A stretch of DNA of 64,000 bases, taken from the NCBI RefSeq assembly GCF_033568475.1, contig NC_133120.1:168733991-168797990 (forward strand). The letters run 5' to 3'. Position 1 is the first letter of the stretch, and each line of letters starts with the position of its first letter. Shown in pieces: positions 1-10,859 of this stretch. This DNA comes from Henckelia pumila (taxonomy: Eukaryota; Streptophyta; Magnoliopsida; Lamiales; Gesneriaceae). The notes under the pieces were generated by a model that was given only the letters and a program-made list of their open reading frames with translations, was not told the origin of the DNA and ran no database searches. The translations under genes were made by a program, and so were the position numbers.

Positions 1-1090
1 ACTCTACACACTTTGGGGTGATTTTGACCAATCTTCCAAAATTATTTTGACAAAACTCAAAACATGAAAGTTGTAGATAAATAAGCTAGCTTTAAAATAA
101 AATTGGCCTCATATCATTTAAATCACTACCCTGATTGTTATCCTCAAAATCATAACAATTATAGGTAATTCGGTGCCACCGAACACAACTTCAACACTTC
201 AAACTTCAAACATAAACTTCTTTTAATCAAAATCCTAACTACATAAATCATCAAAGCTCATTTTCTTGTAATTGAACATGGTTTAACTAACTTCAAAACA
301 TTAAAATCTTAAATGAACATGAACCTCTTGAATCAACTCAAGTACTTGACAAGAACAACCTGCGCTTCACGATCTCGTAAAATCATAACTTCATGCTCTT
401 GAAATTCATGAAAATCATGCATACATATTTCAACACACAACAATTCATATCAAAATACATAATAGCTTGAATGAGTTTCAAAATCTTTTAAATTTGTACT
501 TGCCTTGAAATGAAGACGAAGTTGATTTGGATTCTTGGCAATGAGCTAATCACACCAAGAACGAGATTTGGAACTTTGGCTTGTGACTTTCTTGAAGAAC
601 CATGAAGGTTCAATAAAGAAACAAGAAGGAGAAGATGATAGAATGGAGAGAAGGGGAAAGAATCGTGTAGAGGATAGGGAAGAAGAGAGAGTCAAGGGAA
701 CAAGGGGACATGGGAAGTAATGGGGTGGGGAACCAGGTAGATAGATAGGATAATGATCATTCAATACATAATGTGTGTTCATCTCTAAAATGCAGTCAGT
801 CACCCGTCCCGACTCGTCTGATAAAAGTACCATCCCCCGACTCATACATCAAAAACATATCAATATTATACTTAAAACGTTCGTAAAAATACGCTCTATC
901 ATCTCGTTCGTAGGTTAGCCTCGTCCCATGATTCCAAAATCAAAATCGACCTGAAACCATTAACTTAATCGAAAGCGTTAAACATAAAATAATTATATCA
1001 TGAAATCATAACTTAAACAATTTATGGCATAAAATCATAAAAATTATTTTAAAATCATCGTAAGTGAGTTTAGTGGATTTGGACCTTACA
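1..1090 (-). mobile_element. Partial LTR of a Tekay-like Ty3/gypsy element (truncated by window edge)
   Basis: Read on the minus strand, this stretch begins at 1090 with TGTAAGGTCCAAATCC, the kind of LTR start common in plant Tekay/Del elements. It abuts an interrupted copy of another LTR: homology to the 5' LTR of element A begins exactly at 1091. It is therefore a later insertion into element A's 3' LTR. No coding domain is visible; the only ORF of note (546-845, minus) is low-complexity. The other end, the target duplication and the internal region lie outside the window. Family assignment is inferred from the terminus alone. Confidence 0.6.
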
Positions 1091-1792
1091 ATATTAATCA
1101 TAGTAGCTTCACAAATTAGAGGGATCAAACAATTACGAATTTGATATCTAATTTAGCTCTAGATTGTATGATAAAATTATGAGGTTATCAAACCAATAAT
1201 TAAACACACAAGCATATCAATCAATTTGAAACAACTCTTGATATTCAAATATAAATCAAACGATGAAAATCAAATCTCACAAGATAAATAAACTTCAAGG
1301 GTTTGTCTTCCTCAACCAAGAATTAAAACTTAAGAAAGAAATTAATTCAAAGGAGAAAAGATGAAAACCTAGCCGCGAAGAGTATTCTTTCATGTTCAGC
1401 CATCCAAGTCTGATTACAATTCGAGTTCTAGATGATATTTAAAGTATAGAGTCCTTCTCAAGAAAGTTTCCTCATTAAAATATAATTTCTCAAATTTCAA
1501 GTCTTGCTCGATCGGTAAAAAGCTGCAGATCGAGCAAGAATTTCTCTGATCCGCGTCATTTTGCCTTTTCTTTTCCCGCTCGATCGGTAAAAAGTTATCG
1601 ATCGATCGGGAATTTTTCTGCCTCGCACTTCACTTATCTCGGCTCTTTCTTTCCATTCTTTAGCTTCATTTCTTCTCTTTTCCTATATCAAATCACATAC
1701 AATGATTAAGAACTATAAAATAAATTTAATCAATAAAAATACACATAATCATAACAATTTAATTTAAATAAATATAAGAAAATATAACTACA
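1091..1792 (-). repeat. Truncated 3' LTR of element A
   Basis: This matches 5948-6686 closely, including the pair of CGATCG-rich inverted motifs. On the minus strand it begins TGTAGTTATATT directly after the PPT. Its far end is replaced at 1090 by another LTR, so about 550 bp are missing from view. Confidence 0.85.
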
Positions 1793-1804
1793 TAAAACTC
1801 CCCC
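1793..1804 (-). other. Polypurine tract of element A
   Basis: On the minus strand GGGGGAGTTTTA sits immediately before the LTR start TGTAG, as expected for the plus-strand primer of reverse transcription. Confidence 0.75.
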
Positions 1805-2892
1805 ATAATTAAACCTTTGCTCACCCTCGAGCAACACAAAACCAAGAATAAGTTCGAGCTCATATCTCATATTGAAAAATAACCATGATCTACACATGTG
1901 TGCCTCAGAAATTAACTCAATGCATGATCAATAAAGGCGTTAAAATGCTAATAACGGACAAGTTCAATATCCAGACATTTCAACTAGAGATATAGCCCCG
2001 AACGTGTGTGTGTGTGTGTGTATGGTCATTAAATATCATGCACACTTCACAGACCCATTCAATGTAAAATCCCATAACAGCTCAAGTTGCACACTAACAA
2101 ATCAAGTTGAACCATTGAGAAATTCTCTTCTTTTTTTTTTCATATTGCCGAATAATTGCACCCGGTTGTCCTCAACTCCATGCATTCTCCATATTTTGCT
2201 CTTGGAATTGGTAGGATTAGAATTTCAATCCTCATTCCAATTCCTCCCCTCACCTTACTACTCCATTCTTTTCTCTCTTTTTTCCGATTAAGATCAAAAG
2301 GGAGGTTGATAGGCCAACGACTTCCTAAGACTATCACAAGGCTCACACGACCTTCACTATGTCATATACAATTCACAAGTCATGACTCATGCGTGCTCAA
2401 AAATATTCAACAACCATATCAAAGTCTAATTTGTATTGGAAATTAAAGTGTTTTAAGGTTAAAAAATCATCTATTTTCAAAAGCATGCATGTCATCAATT
2501 AGATATCATCATGGGCTAGTGAATTTCAATAGTCATATTTATCACTAACTATGAGCTCTAATTTTTTTTTCGAAGTTGGCTAAATCCTATACTTGAATGG
2601 CTAAGTTCTCTCCCCCATACTTAAATCTTACATTGTCCCCAATGTAAGTAAAAATGCAAAAAAAAATTAATAAAAAAAATAAAATTGAAAAGAAAATACT
2701 CCCCTTGGGTTGCCTCCCAACAGCGCCTCTTTTTATTGTCGTTGTCCCGACTACATGCTTCAATTTCTCATGGTGGTTCATATCTGGTTCCTTTGTCCAC
2801 CTTTATCCATTTTAACATTTTCATAATTAATTTTTTCTATGCTTGCTCTGCTTTGATTTCTTTGATATCCCCATCTCTGGATGATTTCTTCC
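1805..2892 (-). other. Non-coding 3' internal region of element A
   Basis: AT-rich sequence between the protease ORF and the PPT. It holds a short (GT)n run at about 2004-2022. At 2700-2720 there is a copy of the post-integrase motif (a GGGAGGCAACCCAAG-like string on the minus strand). No RT, RNase H or integrase is recognisable. ORFs in both strands here have no family resemblance and look fortuitous. Confidence 0.6.
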
Positions 2893-5160
2893 TTATCCCA
2901 TGGGTATTCTTTTTGATCGATCCGGAGGAAGTTTTGGTTCAGTTTTAGATGCCTGCAAATAAAAAAGAAAAATTTTAGAATTAGACTTCTCAGCAGGTCT
3001 TGCAATAACCTTCTTCAACTTATCCTCATTCACAACATTCTTGTTTTCTTGTGACAAGTGATCATTGATATCAAGAGTATTAACAACACTTTCACAACAA
3101 GAAATTTTCAAGGTATCTAAAATATTAAACTTAACTATCTCCCCATCAAATTTTATAGTGAGAGTACCATTATTAACATCTATGATAGATTTTGAAGTTT
3201 TTATAAATGGTCTTCCTAGCAAAATTGGACTATTCAAATCATTATTTTTCATGTCAACCACATAAAAGTCCGCCGGAAAAACCAAATTATCAACTTTCAC
3301 AAGAACATCCTCGAGCAGACCCCTAGGATAAATAGTAGATCTATCAATCATCTGAATTACAATTGCAGTTTCCTTCAAGGGCCCTAGTTTTAAGGAAGCA
3401 TAAGTAGAATATGACATTACATTAATCGATGCTCTTAAATCTAACATGGTTGTATCCAGCTGAACATCTCCTATTTTACAAGGAGTCAAAAACATACCTG
3501 GATCCTTGCATTTTGCGGGTATATTTTTCTGAATCACAGCAGAGACCTGTTCTCCTAATTCTATTTTATGGCATCCCTTCAATTTTTGTTTTCTTTTCGC
3601 AGTACATAACTCTTTAAAAAATTTAGCATAACGAGGTACTTGTTTGATAGCATCTAATAAAGGGATATTTACCTCACATCTACAAAAGGTATCATACAGC
3701 TCCTTGATACCTTCATCTTTCCTAGACTCCTTCAACACTAAGGGAAAAGGGGCTACATGTTTATACTCAGAAAGGGGAGGAAACTTACCTTTTGGTGTGT
3801 CTTTTTGAACGATCTCATCCTCCTCCACCTTGGATTCCTTGTCATCTTCGTTCTTTACTGGCGCTTGCACTACTTCTTCACGAACCTTCAACTCCTTTCC
3901 ACTCCTCAAAGTGATTTCACTTACATTATCTTTTGGATCTGGCACTGTCTGAGATGGTAAACTGTTAGAATGTTGTGCTTCCAATTTGTTGATTGCGGTT
4001 TCCAACTACCCCACCTGAGTGTTCAATTTTTGGATACTTGCTTTCGTCTCATGTTGAAAATTCAAAGTATTAGTGGCAAAATCCTTAACAATATTTTCTA
4101 AAAACTCACCAGGGGTTGAAATTTGAGGGCGCTGCGGTTGTGGAGGGTATGGCGGCCTATATGCTAGATTATTTGGCTGCACTTGAGGTGGGGGATGGTT
4201 CACCGCAGTAATTACATATCTGAGATTTGGATAATCCCTCCAACCTGGATTGTACGTGTACGAATAAGGATAATAATTTCGCTGTGGTGACCCCGGAAAT
4301 CCTCCTGTTGCATTGACTTGTTCGACTATTTCCTCTTGAAGAGTGGGGCACATCTCAGTTGAATGCCCCATCGCAACACAAATTCTACACTTTTTCACAT
4401 TTTGTCCATTCCCTACAGCAAGTTGACGCACAAGAGACTTCAGATCAATCAGTTGTTGTTCAAGAGAAGAAATATTTACCTCATTATTCCTTCTGGGTGC
4501 TGGATCACTTCTGTTGGTGCCAAATTGCTGAGAATTTGTAGCCATTTTCTCGATTAAGTTCCTAGCATCTCGTGGTGTTTTGTCCACAAAAACTCCTCCA
4601 TTGGCCGCATCCACCATGCTCCTGTCATGAGGCAACAAACATTCATAGCAATATTGAATCAAAAGGTTTTCACTTATATGATGTTGCGAACAGCTAGCAC
4701 AAAGCTTCTTGAACCGCTCCCAATACTCATGAAGTGATTCCCCCATATGTTGCTTGATGCCGTAGATTTCTTTTTTTATATTCGCCGCTCTCGAAGCTGG
4801 GAAATAATTTTCCAAAAATATTCTCTTCATCTCCGTCCAGGTTGCGATAGATCCAGGGGGTAGATAATATAGTCAATCCTTTGCAGCATTCTTCAAGGAA
4901 AAAGGAAAAGATCTCAATTGAATCTGCTCCTCTGTTACTCCCTGTGGTTTCATGCTTGTGCATACCACATGGAACTTCATCAGATGTTTGTGGGGATCCT
5001 CACCTGTAAGACCATGAAAAGAAGACAACAAGTTTATTAGCCCAGATTTTAGCTCAAAAGTAGCATTATCTTTTAAAGTAGGGAAAATAATGCATAAGAG
5101 CTGCTGATTCAGATCGGGGGTTCCAAGCTGTCTCAAGCTTATATTTGCGTTTGCAACCAT
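2893..5160 (-). pseudogene. Element A gag-protease polyprotein, with two in-frame stops
   Basis: One reading frame of about 755 codons carries a retroviral-type gag (capsid) domain. It is followed by a CX2CX4HX4C zinc knuckle (CRICVAMGHSTEMC, around 4375-4330), the Athila/Tat-type linker ITLRSGKEL, and an aspartic protease. The frame is broken by TGA at about 4870 (a Trp position, TGG to TGA) and TAG at about 4006 (a Gln position, CAG to TAG). The protease active site reads DLR where the family has DLG, so it is probably inactive. The start at 5160 (MVANANISL) is the first Met after the trinucleotide run. Gag would pack RNA and the protease would process the polyprotein; with pol missing the copy could move only in trans. 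Confidence 0.85.
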
Positions 5161-5216
5161 CTCTTCTTCTTCTTCTTCTTCTTCTTCTTCTTCTTCTTCT
5201 TCTTCTTCTTCTTCGA
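5161..5216. repeat. (TCT/CTT)n trinucleotide microsatellite
   Basis: About 18 units of CTT/TCT directly upstream of the element A gag start. It encodes only low-complexity Leu or Ser runs in fortuitous frames. Confidence 0.95.
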
Positions 5217-5375
5217 GCCTCCTTCTTTCTTTTATGGAGCGTTCTCTCTATCTCCGGATCTTCGGAAAATTATTCTTCTTCTGAAGATTCATCTGCAAGA
5301 ATGAACAAACCAGAGAAGCACTGTGGGAAAGAATAAAAATAAAATAAAACAAGAACACAAATAAATTAAACGCCT

Positions 5376-5393
5376 TCCCCAACAACGACGCCA
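5376..5393 (-). other. Element A primer-binding site, tRNA-Asp type
   Basis: On the minus strand TGGCGTCGTTGTTGGGGA differs at three positions from TGGCGCCGTTGCCGGGGA, the PBS of element F (33191). All three are C-to-T changes. It lies a few bases inside the 5' LTR end, as in Athila-type elements. Confidence 0.8.
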
Positions 5394-5398
5394 AAATT

Positions 5399-6686
5399 TG
5401 GTAGCACTTAGTCGTATCGTACCCAAATTAACCCAAGTCAACTCAAACAAATAAATATGTAGTAGCAAGAGTAGGGATCGTTCCCACGAGAAAAGTGAAT
5501 TTCATTGTATTCTTAAAATTATTAAAAATAAATAAAGGGTGGTTTTTAGATTTTGAAAAATTAAAAGCAAATTAAAATAAATTTCACCAACTAGCATGCA
5601 AGAATTAAAATTATAACGAAATAATCAATTAAAACAAGCCTTGGTATCGGTCGACTACACCCTTGAAGTTATTCACTCGATCATTGATTCTCTAAAATTA
5701 ATTAATTCTCATTGAATATTCATCTTTGAAAATTTAATTCCTATCTCATCTTAATTTTAGTTAATTAGACACAAGCGTTCTAAATCAACCTTTACCAATG
5801 AATTAACCCAAATACAAGAGATTAAGGTTTAAATCCAAGATAACATTCAAGCTAGTGAAATTGATGAAGCTAAACAATACAAACACAAGCGGTTGTATTT
5901 AATCTAGTTAATTTTTGTTCCTACAAATTAACAAATTCACAAGAGAAAAATATTAATCATAGTTGCTTCACAATTTAGAGGGATCAAACAATTACGGATT
6001 TGATATCTAATTTAGCTCTAGATTGTATGAGAAAATTATTAGGTGATCAAGCCAATAATTAAACACACAAGAATATCAATCAATTCCAAACAACTCTTGA
6101 TATATAAATATAAATCAAACGATGAAAATAAATCTCACAAGATAAATAAACTTCAAGGGTTTGTCTAACTCAACCAAGAATTAAAACTTAGCCGCTAAAA
6201 TTCATGAAATCCTAAGAAAAATTGAAGAAAGAAATTAATTCTAAGGAGAAAAAATGAAAATCTAGCCGCCAAGAGTATTCTTTCGTGTTCAGCCGTCCAA
6301 GTCTGATTACAATTAGATTTCTAGATGATATTTAAAGTATAGAGTCCTTCCCAAGAAAGTTTCCTAATTAAAATATAATTTCCCGAATTTCACGTCTTGC
6401 TCAATCGGTAAAAAGATGCAGATCGAGCGAGACTTTCTCTGATCCACATAATTTTTTCCTTTTCTTCTCCCGCTCGATCGGTAAAAAGTTACCGATCGAT
6501 CGGGAATTTTTCTGCCTCGCACTTCACTTATCTCGGCTCTTTCCTTCCATTCTTTAGCTCCATTTCTTCTCTTTTCCTATATCAAATCACATATAATGAT
6601 TAAGAACTATAAAATGAATTTAATCAATCAAAATACACCTAATCATCACAATTTAATTTAAATAAATATAGGAAAATATAACTACA
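5399..6686 (-). repeat. 5' LTR of element A (about 1,288 bp)
   Basis: On the minus strand it runs from TGTAGTTATA at 6686 to a CA end at 5399, next to the PBS. It shares 5948-6686 with the truncated 3' LTR. The U3 part has CGATCG-rich inverted motifs (about 6395-6510), followed on the minus strand by a TATA-like CTTTAAATATC (about 6325-6345). Confidence 0.85.
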
Positions 6687-9264
6687 TCACCACTGGAGGC
6701 GTAATCGTTGTAATATCCGGAGCTTCAGCATGCGGTGATTCGAATAGGGCAAGGGAAACCTTGATCCATGTGGCAACGGAGGATTTTCCTTCATAGTATA
6801 GAGCCCAGACGCATATCATATTTGAGGTAAGTGCAGCAAAGGAAGAATTAGCGTTTAGCAACCTTGACCTGGAGGCCCCTCGTGGAGAACATAATGACGC
6901 CCTAGTCATTTCCACCATATTTTATAATTTTTGGGTAAAAAATATATTGGTGGATTCGAGAAGTTCCTCAGATATAATATTTCATAACGCTTTGGTGAAA
7001 TTGGGGATTGACAATGCCTCATTAACTCCAGTAAACACACCACTAGTCAGGTTCGCAAGAGAAGTCGTCTAAGCATTTGGAGAAGTCACTCTCCCACTTT
7101 CGTTGGATTCTTACCCACGAAGGGTTGCCAAAATGGTGAAATTTCTTGTTGTGAAATCTCCATCGGCATACAACATTATTTTAGGGTGCCCTAGATTGAA
7201 TCTGTTTAGAGCAGTGGGTTCTACATACCATATGAAACTCAAGTTACCCACACCCGAAGGAGTTGGCGATGCTACGAGCGACACCAATTTGGCAACGGAG
7301 TGCCATGCAATCACTTTGCAGGAAACTGCAAGTGATCGGAAGAGAAGCTCCTTCATAAAAATCTTCGCAGAAAAGAAAGAAAAAAATAGAACATCGGACA
7401 AATCGCAGCAAAGTTCATGTCAATGAGAATGATTTCGGGGAGAATGAAAGAATCAAGGCCAACAAAATGCTCACGAATATAGTAGTGTTACCAGAAGATC
7501 CTCAAAAGATGGTCAAAATTGGGTCTGATTTGCCAATCCTACTAGAAGAAGCCCTAACAACCTTTCTGGAAAAAAAACATGGATGTGTTTGCTTTGAAAG
7601 ATGAAGCATTACCCGGTATACCGCCAGAATATGCATTTTACCAACTCAAGGAAGATCCAAAAATTAAACCAGTGAAGTAGAAGAAAAGAACATTCGGCCT
7701 GGAGAAGAGCAGACACATCGGTGAAGAAGTAGAATTATTGATAACTAAGTATATTTGAGCAGTCGTGTACCCAGAATGGCTATCAAACGTGGTACTAGTT
7801 CCAAAACCAGGCGTGAAGTGGCGCTTGTGCATAGACTAAACCAATTTAAACAAAGCATGTCCTAAAGACCCATTCTCACTACCAAGAATTGATGTGTTGG
7901 TTGACTCCACAGCTGGGTGTGAGATGTTCAGCTTCTTGGATGCCTACCAAGCCTATAATCAAATACGGTTGGTACCTAAAGATCAAGGACAAGCTTCGTG
8001 ACTAACCGAGGGATTTATTGCTTCAAAGTAATGCAATTCGAGCTAAGAAAATGCAGGAGCGACTTACCATAGACTAGTAAACAAGATATTTGAGAAGACA
8101 ATTGAGCGCAACATGGAAATATATATAGATGACATGCTTGTAAAGAGCATGCAAGATTCAACCCACATTGGAGACCTCCAAGAGTTTTTTAACATTCTGA
8201 GGAAGTATAAGATGAAGTTGAACCCAGAAAAATGCACATTCGGGGTCGGAGGAGGAAAATTCCTGGGTTACATGGTCTCGGTAAGAGGGATAGAAGCTAA
8301 CTCATAGAAGATCAAAGCCGTTTTGAACATGTCTCCTCCAAAAACAATAAATGTGGTGCAGAAACTAACGGGACGAATTGTCTCCCTTAATAGATTTATA
8401 TTCCTATCAGCAGACAAAGTCTTGCCATTTTTTAATGTGTTAAGACAAGGAAAGAGGTTCAAGTAGACACTTGATTGTCAGCAAGCTTTCGATGATTTGA
8501 AGTAGTATTTAATCACACCTCCCCTGCTTGTAAAACCACATGAAGGTGATACCTTATTTCTTTATCTAACATTTCAGTTGAAGTAGTTAGTGTCGTGCTA
8601 GCATTAGAGGAAGGACACAAGCATAAACCAGTATATTCTGTGAGCAAATTGTTGCAGGGAGCAGAGTTTTTTTACACTAAGATTGAAAAATTAGCTCTGG
8701 CAGTCGTCATCGCAGGTATAAAGTTACTCCCATATCTCTAATCTCATCAAGTAGTGGTGTTAAGTAATCATCCTCTGAAGAAAATACTCTCCAGCCTGGA
8801 GGCGTCCGACAGAATGGTAAAGGGACAGTAGATTAAGCGAGTATGGATTGGAATTCCAATCACGTCCAGCAATCAAGGCCCAAGTTCTCGCATATTTCAT
8901 ATTAGAAATGGAAACAATCGATGCAGAAAGTTCCACCCCACCTGGACAGTTTTTGTCGATGCATCTTCAACCACATCAGGGAGTGGAGCTGGGATTTTAT
9001 TAGGGAACATCTTCAACCACATTAGGGAGTGGAGCTGGGATTTTATTAGGGAACCCACAGGGAAACAAATTCCAGTATTCCATAAAATTCCAGTTTGCAG
9101 CATAAAATAACGAAGTAGATTATGAAGCTATAATAACAGGTATCAAGCTGGCTTTAGCTGTCGGAGCCAAAAGACTAGTAGAACACAGTGACTCCCATCT
9201 TGTTGTTAATCAACTTCGAGGAAATTATTCGGCTAAAGAAGAGAAGATGGCAAGTTCTAGCAAA
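6687..9264 (+). pseudogene. Decayed Tat-lineage Ty3/gypsy pol fragment (protease, RT, RNase H, aRNH)
   Basis: Conceptual translation with many stops and shifts gives, in order: a Tat-type protease (VDSRSSSDIIF near 6950, altered from DSGSS; then VKFLVVKSPSAYNIILG at about 7130-7190); RT (CPKDPFSLPRID near 7860 and the catalytic YIDDML near 8122); an RNase H remnant (about 8570-8850); and a second RNase H, the archaeal-type aRNH diagnostic of the Tat/Ogre lineage (VFVDASSTTSGSGAG near 8950, NEVDYEAIITGIKLAL, HLVVNQLRGNYSAKEEKMA). It has no LTRs of its own in view. Element A inserted at its left edge and another LTR starts at its right edge. Confidence 0.85.
8962..9053 (+). repeat. 46-bp tandem duplication inside the aRNH domain
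   Basis: A 46-bp unit starting CATCTTCAACCACAT (8962-9007) is repeated at 9008-9053 with one or two differences. Since 46 is not a multiple of three, it shifts the frame in the middle of the aRNH active-site region. Confidence 0.85.
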
Positions 9265-9770
9265 TGATGGTGTCGTTTTTACATGATTTATTGAATTTTT
9301 TTGCATTTTTTGCATGATTATGTGTATTTAGGATCATTTATGTTTTATTTCTCTATTATTCGTGCATTTGGTTTACTCCCTTGGTTTCATTGGCTAAATT
9401 ATAGGACTAATGAAGGAATTTGGTGCTTGAAGCAGTCTACCAGCGCGCTCGAGCGGCTACTTTATGCGATCGAGCGCAAGAAGTGAAGAAACTTTCATCG
9501 GGGCAGAGCAGAGGCGCGCTCGAGTGGCTAATTTATGCGCTCGAGCACGTTAGAGAAGAAAAACATACTCAAAGGCAGCGAAGGAGCGCTCTCGAGCGGT
9601 CACTTTCTGCGCTCAAGTGTGCTTGCAAATCAAATTTCCCTTGAGACAGAGCAATAACGCGCTCGAGCGGCCACTTTTTGCGCTCGATTGCGATCGCGAA
9701 AAAGAAAACAATAGATTTGGTTGAGTTTCAAAAAGGAAAGAGACTTGGGCCATATAAATAGGAAAAGAAC
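9265..9770 (+). repeat. 5' part (U3) of an unassigned LTR, interrupted by LTR C
   Basis: Homology to aRNH stops at 9264 and TGATGGTGTCG begins, resembling the LTR start of element E (TGATGTGG). A cluster of CGCTCGAGCG-type inverted motifs (about 9445-9695) is followed by a TATA-like CCATATAAATAGG at about 9750. LTR C starts right after, at 9771. No coding signal is seen; ORFs here run through the repeats. The remainder of this LTR was not recognised downstream of 18428. Confidence 0.5.
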
Positions 9771-10859
9771 TGTAGTAGCCCGGTTTCATTTTACAAGATT
9801 AAGGGACTTAAACATGATTAAGGAATTGATTAAGGGACTAAATTGCAAAATGAGTTCAGACAGGATCGGACCGTCCGATCCAAGAACGAAGCATCCGAAC
9901 ACGTTGCTAGGTGTCCAACGAGGTGTCAAGTTGGAGTTGACATGTGACGGAGATCGGACCGTCCGACCTAGAGATCGGACCGCCCAATGTGTTTGCGGGA
10001 CATATGTCACAAGATTTTGACACGTGGCCAGTCATGCAAATCGGACCATCCGATCCGGCCGATCGGAGCGTTTGACCGTGCCCTATAAATAAGGGTTCCG
10101 AGGGCCACATTTCTCACACCTTTTCCAACCTTCTCTCTCTGTATTTAGTGTATTATATGCATTTTGGGGTGATTCCAACCTTCTTAGGCTTGGTTCGGAG
10201 CTTGGCGAGGCGCTCCGAGGTTGCTGCGGAGCGGTGCCCAAGTTTTGGGGCAGTCATCATCAGTTGGCTGACGATGGACGCAGGTATAGCTCTGGATCCT
10301 TATAGTAGATAGAGAGTATTCTATAGCATAGTTAAGGCTTTTAGAATAAAATTATAATGCATGAGTACTTTGCATTGTAGTGCAAACTATAGGCTTGGAC
10401 ATAGAGCTGGTTTAGCTTTCCTAGATATGAGGTACGGAAGTATTATTCGAGATATCCAGATTGAGTATGCATGTATTATGTGTTTGCATGGGTTATGTGA
10501 TTGCATGTTTTATATGCCTTTATATATACAACATGTCACGACTGTATGTTGCATACATGAGCATATTGAGCCTATACCTTATAGGTATCCTGTAGTAGGA
10601 CGCTCACCCTACGAGTTTGTGGATGGTTGAATACATAAGTCTTGTGCCAGGTCACCGTGATGGTTGGAAACTTGTACTAGTATCAGGCCACCAATATCCA
10701 CTAGGTATATGAGCCGCCTCCTGAGGCAACGGCACATCGTGCTATATAACCTGGGCCCAGGTTTATGAGCTAGTTTCTTGACCTGAGTGTCTTGGTACCC
10801 AGTTCATTTGCATTCATGCGCATATAATAGTGTATACTCATACTCTAGTACTGAGCTTA
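9771..10859 (+). repeat. LTR C, 5' part (chromovirus-type LTR, split by element B)
   Basis: It begins TGTAGTAGCCCGG, like the TGTAGTAGCCCGTGCC start of element B's LTRs. It has GATCGGACCGTCCGATC-type palindromes (about 9855-10075) just upstream of a TATA box (10084-10090). It continues after element B at 18135. The whole reconstructed length is about 1.38 kb. I see no matching target duplication around it (AGAAC versus TTTAT) and no clear internal region, so solo LTR or decayed element remains open. Confidence 0.75.
10084..10090 (+). promoter_or_regulatory. TATA box of LTR C
   Basis: CCCTATAAATAAGG directly downstream of the palindrome cluster; the position in the LTR fits the U3/R border. 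Confidence 0.6.

Larger units (their letters stand above)
1091..6686 (-). mobile_element. Element A: non-autonomous Athila-like Ty3/gypsy retrotransposon
   Basis: On the minus strand the order is 5' LTR (5399-6686), tRNA-Asp-type PBS (5376-5393), gag-protease (5160-2893), a non-coding 3' region, a PPT (1793-1804) and a 3' LTR (1091-1792) cut by the element at 1-1090. RT, RNase H and integrase are missing between the protease end and the 3' region. The 3' region still has the GGGAGGCAACCCAAG-type sequence (about 2700-2720) that follows integrase in element E, so pol was probably deleted internally. It is inserted in older Tat-lineage pol DNA, which starts at 6687. Confidence 0.85.

Noticed and set aside
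546-845. 99-aa minus ORF near the window start
   Set aside because: Ser/Phe/Pro-rich low-complexity sequence inside a Tekay-like LTR; no supporting signal.
5145-5336. Poly-Leu ORF
   Set aside because: Product of the CTT/TCT microsatellite.
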